Below are positions 1 through 8,565 of a DNA stretch of 64,000 nt, piece after piece (position 1 is the stretch's first letter; each line of letters starts with the position of its first letter). The stretch comes from Gracilaria domingensis. Lineage: Eukaryota > Rhodophyta > Florideophyceae > Gracilariales > Gracilariaceae. The translations under genes were made by a program, and so were the position numbers. The stretch lies in assembly GCA_022539475.1 (NCBI GenBank), contig VCMS01000192.1:43046-107045 (forward strand), in the 5' to 3' direction. The notes under the pieces were generated by a model. It made no database searches and was not told the origin of the DNA. It worked only from the letters and a program-made list of their open reading frames with translations.

Positions 1-1051
1 AATAACCCGAGCGGGGGTTTGCAATCAACTTGGACCCAAGATAATGGATACAGAGTGGTAACTCCGCGTAAAACCCACGGGCTACTTCAACCAGACTCCA
101 CCACGGAGAAAGACGAACGTATCGGCCAGGCCTGGCGTCATTGCGAATGCGCTAAATCTTCGTTGGGATATGGGACCAGGAACCCATGACGGGTACGCGC
201 TTTGCGCTCGAACTTCACCCGCGCGTCGAAACGACGCTGGGTGTCATAACGATTGATGAAACAGAACTCCGCACGGAGGATTGGCCGCAGCCAGCACAGC
301 ATATACCGCTCCCAATGGGGATTCTCTCGGAATGATTCCTCTGGAAACTCCCCCAACACATCCCCATAGGAGACTTCGCCATATGTTCGGTAAAAGGCTA
401 GATCGAACCCGTACTGGGAGGGGATAGGGTGCTCGTTACGCGTGCGCTCCGCGCCATGATAAGCCGGTTTGGTCAAGCCCGCCCGGACGCTATCGAGTGA
501 TTCACCGCGATCTCGGTACAGAAGGTACGGCGGTATATCGCAACACGCCCACCCCAATTCGGGCAACGGACAAGTTCCACCTGAATCCCGCCTAGGAGTT
601 TACCGTTCTCCACATAGGAGTCGATGAGAGCATCGTCCTTAACCGCTTCTGGGTGAAACCACTACGCCCGTGAATAGGTGAGGCTATCCAGCTTCGGATC
701 CCGATCCATGAGGGACTCGCGCGATATCCCATCAGCTGGGTTAGTTGTCAACGACATCGCTTGCGGCCAGTTCCATGCCATAGCGACGGCGCTTGCACCC
801 TGAGAGGGTTGTGACGGAGCTGAAGAGCTCCCCTGCGGGAGAGGAGCGGAAAGGAAACCACCGAAGTACTGAGGTTGAGCTTGCTGTTGCCCAGTGGGGG
901 CGAGGAGATTCGCAGATTGTTGTCCGGCAGCGGAGGAGGCTGAGACTTTCGTGATGGGACTTGTCAAGAAAGGATTCATCTGGGTGCGAGAGAGAGAGTT
1001 GGCAAACGCTGAATTGGTTTGAGACCTCGAGGGAAGGGATGGTGTTGTCAC
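1..1051 (-). pseudogene. Broken copy of unknown dispersed gene family X (5' part)
   Basis: Not recognised as a known family. Read on the minus strand, this stretch matches, at DNA and protein level, the plus-strand region from about 15,529. Shared peptides include ISRES, a YSRA/WFHP junction, DALIDSY, ENG and YGEVSYGD, and the match continues to base 1. Here the frame is broken: an in-frame TAG follows YSRA at about 662, and a frame change separates this part from the downstream segment (566-138). The N-terminal ~90 residues are rich in Q, S and P. The presence of two degenerate copies in one window, both beside transposons, suggests that the family is itself a mobile-element gene, but no transposase, reverse transcriptase or zinc-knuckle motif is visible. 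It continues beyond the left edge of the window. Confidence 0.5.
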
Positions 1052-3386
1052 TGTCGCAGAAGTGAGTTGTCGCCTTGGGAGCGGAATGTCGGTGATGTCT
1101 ATCGCAGGACCAGTCGCTTATTTAAGAACTTTCCGTCTCGGCCTCGCGGCGTCAGAACGGCGACCCCGGACTAAGGAAGGGGATGTGTAGAGCAAACCCA
1201 CGGGAATGGGTGAATCTACGATGATGCTCTTCATACTTGAGCGATGCGCCAGTGCTGGCAGTGAGGTGGACTGTGAGATGCATCCCTTCATGGGAGGATT
1301 TTGAACCGAAGGTTGACGCCGAATAGCGAGGTCAGAATGCCCCGTTAATAAGAAAATTCGAGTTGAAATACCTTGTGCAATGTGCGGACACGTGTGATGC
1401 AATGTGTGGACACGTGTGGTGCAATGGTGTGCAGGACTCATGGAGTGTTTTGGGAATTTATTTAGTTTATTTAATATGCACCCTGACATTGGGGTTTGCG
1501 CGTGTGCATAGCCCACTGGGGCCGGCACTACAGTAAGTAATTTAGATAATTTCACGTCTGAGGTGTTACGTAGAGGTGCGGCCGCCGCCGCACCTCTTGA
1601 CCAGTAAAGGTAACCAAGTCTCGTCTTCGAGAACTGCCACTCGGAGGTGGGAACACTCACTCACTTGAGTGTGGGTTCTAGACGTCGCTGCCCTTGCCGG
1701 TGCATCACTGATGCACATCTTGCTCTTGTCATGGTTCTTGTCCATGCGTTTCAGTATCGATGTAACCGGCATCAGGTTACAATTCAATGATGTCAAAGTC
1801 TCCGAGTTATGGAGCGATATGTGTCTCTTACTGCATGTACCGTCGGTAGCAGACACAAATTTGTAACAAGAAAGCATCATTTGTCGTTTACAAGGTTAGC
1901 GTTGTGCTCATCATGCTCTGGATTCGTACTGTTCTAACCTCTGCACACAGATCCAGTAGCACGAATCGGATGGATACTGAGGAAAGTCGGAAGCGTGCGA
2001 GCTGCACGATGAAATACGTCAATTATGTAAACCTTGATAACAAACACCAATTCTTGATCATGGAGTCGTAGTCAGCCGATATTTGTACGTGTTGCTGCGT
2101 GGTCTCGGTACCAACCAGCAGCGGTGCAAACCAGTTTACTGAGTTCGGAAACGTTGGGGTCGTTCTAAGCATAAGCGCCCGAATACGTCAATGCCCGTCA
2201 AGAATAACGGTACGTTCGTATTTTTCGTGTTGCAGTCTTAATGCCACAATGCTTGCGCGCTGCACCCTGACTGAGTAGCTGCGTGTATCAGAGTTCTTTA
2301 CAGTAAGAAAAGGCAGAAACCTCGTTGAATTTGTGCGAGAAAACGGCCAGAATACGTTAATGTATGTAGCAATTGTTACAATACGTATTTTTGAGTTTTA
2401 AGCTAAGATACCGGTTTGATCGTCACTGGTACTGCATGCGAGCATTTTGGACTACAAAAGTGGTTGGTCTGGGAAGCCGTGGCAAGCGAAGATTGATAGG
2501 TGGGAGAAAATTGCCGCCGGACGGTACAGGTGGTAGCATTTCACCGTGACAAACTGATTTTGACTTCATCGTCGTACTCCTGTCATGCTCATCGCTCGCG
2601 TTAAGAGTATCAAAGTCTATAGCCAAAACGATGCATATGTTGCAGAAAACATACAGAATACGTTTCAAAATGTAAGGATCATGAGAATACGTAAAAGGTA
2701 TTTTGCAGTGGTAGTCGCCCTTTGCTCGTAAATAGTACTGCATGCGTGCCATTTTGAAGTTCCAAACCGTATATATTAAGGAATGGAGGAATGAAAATTG
2801 GATGCGTACGAGAATATGCAAAAGAAAGTTTAGAATGCGTCGAAAATAGGAGGTTGTCCAGATTGTCAACTTTGCTGTCGTACTTCGCTCATGCTCCAGT
2901 CTCAATTTGCACGGGATGAATGGGGAGGCATGCGGCGCTTATATATAAAGTAGGCAGAGATAAAAGTCGGAATGGATGAGACGAAATCATCCGAGTTCGT
3001 TAACGTATGTATAGAATGTTAGAATACGTATTCTGCAATTTGTAGCCAAAATTTCTGCATCACTCCAGACTCACACAGGTTCGGAACACTTGCGATCATC
3101 GCATGCTCTTACCTTGTTCTGCGCCCCACCAAACCATTTCACAGTATGCATGCTAAGAAGATCGCTGGACATTGCTAACCAGGAGACTTGTATACATTCG
3201 ACATGGTTATCGGACGCCGTCAAGATATGTGGTGATTCATGGCATTAACTGTTGATGGTTCACTCCAAAATCATGCAAACGTGAACAATGCTCTGCGTGC
3301 GTCGCATTTAGAGCACCAAATGCTGAGTTGACGTGGGACTATGTTGCTACCACCCTCATCGATGAATATAATGCACGTCATATGAC
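1052..3386. other. No supported gene; diverged short repeats
   Basis: I see no convincing coding region. The open frames here lack recognisable domains. Two things stand out: a 22-bp unit in tandem at 1377-1425, and a recurring pair of short motifs (a variant of AGAATACGT followed about 30 bp later by AATACGTATTTT) at about 2181/2210, 2349/2380, 2655/2683 and 3013/3020. Two of these are followed by a TACTGCATGC block. A short peptide at 3328-3390 (TWDYVATTLIDEYNAR) resembles a copia-type gag segment but is too short to call. Confidence 0.5.
1377..1425. repeat. 22-bp tandem repeat, about 2.3 copies
   Basis: The unit begins GCAATGTG and contains GGACACGTGTG. Two copies differ at three positions (1377-1398 and 1399-1420) and are followed by a partial third. 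Confidence 0.8.
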
Positions 3387-3420
3387 TCGTCTGTCTCTTG
3401 CAGATGCTAGGTTTTGGCGA

Positions 3421-3520
3421 GGGTCGTCCAGAAATTGGCAAGGGTCGTCCAGTAAATTTTTTGAAAAAATATCGAGATCAATTATTTCAAATTTTGGAGA
3501 TAATTGCTTGGGTCGTCCAG
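3421..3520. repeat. Three subterminal GGGTCGTCCAG motifs (copy A)
   Basis: The 11-mer occurs at 3421-3431, 3442-3452 and 3510-3520, just inside the left boundary of the homology block, and at the matching places in copy B. Short repeated motifs next to an element end are typical transposase-binding sites in CACTA-type elements; that role here is inferred. Confidence 0.6.
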
Positions 3521-3884
3521 AATCGCTGTGCAGTAAATACTGGTGGGTTTTCCACTCGTGCTAGTTCTTTAGTCGAGGGCTACCTGAACTGTATTTCGCG
3601 AAGTCTATGTTCAGTTTCCATTAAGGTGCACAATACACGATACCTTCTGCGGAATGATACCCTGCAACGCATGGAATACTAGTGCTAGTACAGATGATGC
3701 CCATTATGAAATCATACCGTTTTATTCGTATCTATTCTTCTATCGACCGCTTTTGCTAACCACTACTTCGCTATATTACATGTACCATATCCCCATGATG
3801 GAGCGGGTGTAGGCGCAATCTGCGGCAGATGCCGCAGACTGCACGTCCACCATCGGATGTATCGGTAGAACAAATACGCACTCC

Positions 3885-3917
3885 GAGAGGATGAGGCGCG
3901 AAGCGCCTCATCCTCTC
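3885..3917. repeat. Perfect 15-bp hairpin with GAA loop (copy A)
   Basis: Arms 3885-3899 and 3903-3917 are perfectly complementary, with loop GAA. In copy B (51,135-51,167) the arms are the same and the loop is TTC, the reverse complement. It is followed by a second hairpin at 3919-3971. Confidence 0.9.
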
Positions 3918-3918
3918 C

Positions 3919-3971
3919 GTTCCTCATGTAGGGAACCATGCCCAGATGCATGGTTCCCTACTTGAGGAACC
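3919..3971. repeat. 23-bp hairpin with one mismatch (copy A)
   Basis: The left arm begins GTTCCTCATGTAGGG and the right arm ends CCCTACTTGAGGAAC, with a 7-base spacer and a single mispair. Copy B has the same structure next to its first hairpin, with a different base at the mispaired position. Confidence 0.85.
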
Positions 3972-4011
3972 TGCACCTGCAACTCGTGAGCTACGTCTGC
4001 ATCAAAAGTCA

Positions 4012-4532
4012 TTTACGTGTATACGCAAGCAGAAAGTATCCATAAGTTAGTCAATGATCCGTTGGATACATTTGAAATGCGATGGAACGTACCATTGATA
4101 AAGCAAAACAGAAACGTTGCGCTAGAAAAGTCTAGGGACCTAGTAACTCGCAAACGGAAGAAGAAGGAGGAAAGGGTTCGGTTAGATTACCAGCCCACCA
4201 TCATCGTAAAGCGCGAAAGGTGTCGAAGCGAGAACTCACAAGCAAGGACACCAAGAATGCCCATGCAGCAAACATACCGCAAGATGCGATAAACGAGAGA
4301 GCAGCCTATGTCCCAACCAAGTACCAGAATCGCCTATCCCGAACAGCCAGAGATCGATCTTGAGAGACGAAATGAAATTGGTCGTTTACCTGTATACGCA
4401 AGCAGAAAGTATCCATAAGTTAGTCAATGCTCCGTTGGATACAGTTGAAATGCGATAGAACGTACCATTGATAAGAGCAAAACAGAAACGTTGCGCTAGA
4501 AAAGTCGAGGGACCTAGTAACTCGCAAAAATA
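4012..4532. repeat. ~145-bp direct repeat flanking a 230-bp segment, copy A only
   Basis: The stretch starting GTATACGCAAGCAGAAAG occurs at about 4017-4158 and again at about 4390-4532, with scattered differences. Copy B has it only once (from about 51,269). The 230 bp between the repeats (about 4159-4389) is absent from copy B. Either copy B lost one repeat and the middle by recombination, or copy A gained them. Confidence 0.8.
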
Positions 4533-4791
4533 ACCCAAAGCCTTTTTCCTGCCGTTTACATGTAGCAGAGCGCGAAGAGACGTGGTGAGGATTGGTTAGT
4601 TTAGAACAAAGATACGTAGAGGGAAATGGAAGCACGTACGGAAAGACTGCACGGAAAGACTGCACGGAATACATCCGTGAGATACGGATGCTGTCCGCTT
4701 TGTGGAGGCGTCCGACGAGGGCGGAGAAAGAGAATGAGGTACGCTTCATGTCCGCTTAATGGAATCCATTTTCAGCACGCTACTTCGTAAT

Positions 4792-4855
4792 CCGTCGTAC
4801 TTTTTTCCGCCCTCGCACTTCGTAGCGAGTGCGAGGGCAGAAAAAAGTACGACGG
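4792..4855. repeat. ~30-bp hairpin (copy A only)
   Basis: CCGTCGTACTTTTTT at the left pairs with AAAAAAGTACGACGG at the right, around a GCGAGTGCGAGGGC-type inner stem, with one mispair. Copy B keeps only the right arm and has a different hairpin immediately to its left (51,596-51,687). Confidence 0.85.
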
Positions 4856-5220
4856 AGCGGAGTAGAACGCGAGGATGGCACGGATCACGATGGGAACAAA
4901 AGGTCGGACGTCGGACGGGCGAAGGCGGCGGCGGAGGGAAGAGATTTATTTTTCTGTGCGGGATTGGACAAGTGTAAAGCGTACCACGTTGGAAAACCAC
5001 AGGTTTATAACCAGTGGTAGATAATACGAGAAGTACACCCTTGTGTTGAGGTCGACGTGTACCTACGTTCCTTTTTGAACGAAAGCACGTGATTTAAACT
5101 CAAAATATATTCTCTGTTCTGAGCAAGACGTCGATATTGACTGTCGCTCGACCTCCTTCTCCCTTCGGACGCCCTTCCCTTGCAGTCTTTGTCGTTGTTT
5201 CTCGTTCATTTCTTCTTCCC

Positions 5221-8200
5221 ATGGTCTACTACTGTACACATAAGAAGCGTGGGTGCCCCTTCGTTACTCGCCGAGGAGTCTTATCCCTTCAACAGCATGT
5301 CAACCATTGCCCGTTTCGTCTGAAAGCAGCGCTGGAAGACGACAATAGCCGGGCCATTCGGAGAAGCAAGCGTCTCAAGCTTTCCGCGCCCGCGCCCGCA
5401 TCTTCCGAAACGGTCACTGCCCCTTGTCGCCTTCCCGAGCCTCCAGTGTCCGAGGAAATCGTCGACCCCACTCCGTGCGCCCCTCCCATTCCGGACACTT
5501 CGCATTGTGTTTCTCCTTCCCCGGGTCCCGCGTCATTAGAGCGAGAACACGGAAGCAGTTCCCGCCCAGTGCCTTCTGAGGAGGCCCTTGGTGATTTGCA
5601 TATGGATTATCTCACGGTTTGTCTGGCTTCAGTAGCTTCCAACCTTGGTCATCGTGAGGCGGACGAGCTAATTGGGCTACTTCGGGACCCGCGATTCTCG
5701 CAAAAGCGATTCAACGAGACCATAACAAGTTCCAAGCGCTGTACAGAACCGAAGAACGCCATTTTCGAACGATACGCCTCAAAGGACGGTTTCAATCGCA
5801 GAACTGTCTCGCCAGAAGGATGTAAGTTCAGCGCCACCCTCTACACGAGAGACCCCGTTCAGACACTTGTGAAACAGCTCCAGTTGGCTAACAACGAAAA
5901 CACATTCTTCCACCCTATACCTCAGACCCACTCCACGAAAATATCTCACCCCATGTCCGGCTCTCTCGCAAGAGACGCCACCTCAAAACTTAAGGAAATG
6001 GTCATGGGCTCTTTGGATAGTAGAATAGTGTGGTACTCCCAAGAAATAAGTTACAGTGAATCTTTCGTAGGTCTTCTGCAGGTATACACCGATAAGTCTT
6101 CAACAACTCTAAAGCAAACATCGGTTACCGCCTATCCTCTTCACCTCATATTTCTCAACTTCTCCGACCAGCTTCGCCGTAAGTGTATCCGTGATGACCT
6201 CACAGTAGTGGCATACTTCCCTACCACACTGATCGAGGTTTCCGCATCTGAAGCAGACGCAATGCCATTTGTTTCTAGCAAGTCTCTACGCGAGTCCAGG
6301 ATGCAAATCCTTCAAGAATATCTTCGTCAAGTCCTGGAGCCCAATCTAAATCTCACGCAGAAAGGTTTTCAGTTCATCGGCGAAGACAAACTAAGTCGAG
6401 TGTGCCATCCTCTGCTTGCAAGTTATTGTGCGGATATTCCTGAGGCTAAGGACATTCTGTCCATTCTTCATGGGACCAAAACGGAAAGCCCGTGTCATAG
6501 ATGCAAAGCCCCTCGCTCATCTTTATGCAGTCCTATTCCCACCTCATTCAACGGACGTTCTCAAAAGCACACGAGAAGCATCCGAAAGACATACACAGCT
6601 ATCTTGCAACATGCACAAAAAGACGAGGCGGAAAGACGTCCACGTCGTGCGAGAGACAGGAGATCTCAAGCGGATACTCTGATGCGTTCAAATTCCATAT
6701 CTCTCATTCCTTCGTTCCTCGAAACTTCCGTAAGCCTTGGAATGATCCCGGGATTGTCTCCATACAGTCTGTTCTCATTCGAACCATTACACAACTTGCA
6801 TCTCGGCATCTCAAAGTTGATAAAAACGGCCACAATCGAGAGACTGCAGTCAGACACCCTGTGCACCACAATAGGAGCATCTGCATCGCGTTCATTTCAA
6901 ACGATACGCACCCAACTCCTCAACCATGCAAACGCAATTCTAGCTGCCATAGAACGCGATTCTCCTGCCAAAGGTTTACATATCGATTTCTCCATGCAGG
7001 AGAAAGGCAAATCTTTGAATGGTATCTTCACGAAAGACGGTCTCCGTGGAAAGCTGGAGGCCAAAAACTACAAAGCACTTGACATGGTCTTTCCCTTCAT
7101 AGGAGCATTCTTTGACATATGCTGTGGAGAACAGGACGTTGCCCCAATCACAACCGTTTTCTCTCAGTATTCGGACTTGCTCTCGACCTTATTGAGATAC
7201 AATCGTGACCCGTATTGGACTGAAAGCTCTCTCCTGTGTCTTAGTTCGGAGATTGAAGCCTTCAAGCGTTCCGCAACAAAGACTCTGGCGGATTTTCATC
7301 CCTCCAGACTGGGAACTCTGAAGTTTCATCTTCTCGATCATCTCGTGGACGATATTTGCCGTCTGGGAAGTATCAAGTACTACGACGCAGGCATATACGA
7401 ACATGTACACTTGCTATTTAAGAGACACTACAAAAAGACGTCCAGAAGAACAGCAACGGCTGTGGAGGAGACTATTCGCTCCATTGAGCACGGACATGTT
7501 AGAAAGCAATGGAATGGCAATACTCCTTACCAGCGTAATCCAGGTTTACCAGGAACTTCCACACAGCTTCCTCGGTTTGCAATGAGAGGGCGTTCTTTCA
7601 CTTTACGAGCTCTTCAACATTGTGTTTCAAGTATGTCCAGTTCAAAAACATGGACTGCTGTTAGAGAAATGTTCTCAAGTACGGACACAAGGTCGATTCT
7701 TGATCAAATTGGTGAACAGGCCCTTCCTCCTTTCCTCAGTCTCGTGAAAGAAACACTGGATGAGCACTCTATTACATACTTCCCAGAAAAGACAAGGATA
7801 ACTCTGGTGAATTCGGCCCTCGTGAAAGGCGGTTTCGTTCCGACTCTTGAACACTTCGATTCATCTTCTAAGGCACGTAAGCTGGGACGACCCAAATACC
7901 CCATCATCCAACGTGTCTTCGCTTCTCCAGCATTTGGTCCCAGTAGAAAGCCAAAGTTTTCCACTGCATTGGTAAGCGGAGAAGATTCAGAGACTTGGGT
8001 TGCCCAGGTAGTCGCTCTGATTCGAATATCTCTCCTTGATTCTGCACTTACCGCACCAGAGGTGGCATTCGTCCGGTATTTCGAAGTTTTACCCCCCGCA
8101 ACAAACATCGACCACATATTGAAATGCATATCTTTACGGTGGGCTACAAACGATGAAAAGAACCACACTCTTCCGTTCCCTCGTCATTCCAAAGCGGAGA

Positions 8201-8400
8201 CTATCGTAGAGTTAACTCCTTGGTACGGGATGGTTCCGGCTTTTGCACTACAGGGAACTGTCCATGTTGTTCGATCAAACTACCCTGCTCCACCTTTTTG
8301 TCCTCCACTTCAATGGTTTCAACACCGATTCTACATCAATCGATTCTATCATGATTCAGATGAAGGACCAACTGAGCACGTTGATCTTGTACAGCCTTAA
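5221..8400 (+). CDS. Plavaka/CACTA-like transposase (copy A)
   Basis: Predicted to bind the element ends and catalyse DNA cleavage and strand transfer in the nucleus. I take the ATG at 5221 (context CCCATGG), giving 1059 residues; it is the start shared with copy B, and the upstream extension in copy A has no ATG. Residues 5-30 form a Cys-Cys-His-Cys finger (C5, C12, H26, C30) of the sort that opens Plavaka transposases. Other family-like blocks are CHRCKAP at about 421, FEPLHNLHLG at about 519, LKFHLLDHL at about 698, and YYDAGIYEHVHLLFKRHYKK at about 720, followed by TSRRT. The last resembles the tail-side block of Plavaka proteins. I could not place the catalytic acidic residues with certainty. 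It converges with the coiled-coil gene, with 165 bp between the stops. It is about 98% identical to copy B and intact in both. Confidence 0.75.
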   Translation: MVYYCTHKKRGCPFVTRRGVLSLQQHVNHCPFRLKAALEDDNSRAIRRSKRLKLSAPAPASSETVTAPCRLPEPPVSEEIVDPTPCAPPIPDTSHCVSPSPGPASLEREHGSSSRPVPSEEALGDLHMDYLTVCLASVASNLGHREADELIGLLRDPRFSQKRFNETITSSKRCTEPKNAIFERYASKDGFNRRTVSPEGCKFSATLYTRDPVQTLVKQLQLANNENTFFHPIPQTHSTKISHPMSGSLARDATSKLKEMVMGSLDSRIVWYSQEISYSESFVGLLQVYTDKSSTTLKQTSVTAYPLHLIFLNFSDQLRRKCIRDDLTVVAYFPTTLIEVSASEADAMPFVSSKSLRESRMQILQEYLRQVLEPNLNLTQKGFQFIGEDKLSRVCHPLLASYCADIPEAKDILSILHGTKTESPCHRCKAPRSSLCSPIPTSFNGRSQKHTRSIRKTYTAILQHAQKDEAERRPRRARDRRSQADTLMRSNSISLIPSFLETSVSLGMIPGLSPYSLFSFEPLHNLHLGISKLIKTATIERLQSDTLCTTIGASASRSFQTIRTQLLNHANAILAAIERDSPAKGLHIDFSMQEKGKSLNGIFTKDGLRGKLEAKNYKALDMVFPFIGAFFDICCGEQDVAPITTVFSQYSDLLSTLLRYNRDPYWTESSLLCLSSEIEAFKRSATKTLADFHPSRLGTLKFHLLDHLVDDICRLGSIKYYDAGIYEHVHLLFKRHYKKTSRRTATAVEETIRSIEHGHVRKQWNGNTPYQRNPGLPGTSTQLPRFAMRGRSFTLRALQHCVSSMSSSKTWTAVREMFSSTDTRSILDQIGEQALPPFLSLVKETLDEHSITYFPEKTRITLVNSALVKGGFVPTLEHFDSSSKARKLGRPKYPIIQRVFASPAFGPSRKPKFSTALVSGEDSETWVAQVVALIRISLLDSALTAPEVAFVRYFEVLPPATNIDHILKCISLRWATNDEKNHTLPFPRHSKAETIVELTPWYGMVPAFALQGTVHVVRSNYPAPPFCPPLQWFQHRFYINRFYHDSDEGPTEHVDLVQP

Positions 8401-8565
8401 ACATTAAGGGCTCCATCCTCTACATGTTCACCTTGTGGTGCCTTTTCTTGTGATCCTGTGTTAATTCCGAAATCGTTCATGTCCATTTCCTTGAACTCCA
8501 TATCCCCTTCCTCGCATTCACCAACGAAGCAATCGCTAATAGACCCCAATCTTCGGCTCACACTG

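Noticed and set aside
3387-3400. Left end of copy A as a splice acceptor (TCTCTTGCAG)
   Set aside because: The sequence looks like an acceptor, but it is at the boundary of repeat homology and no adjoining exon is supported.
5137-5220. Longer N-terminus of the copy A transposase
   Set aside because: No ATG before 5221 in copy A; the conserved ATG shared by both copies directly precedes the zinc finger.
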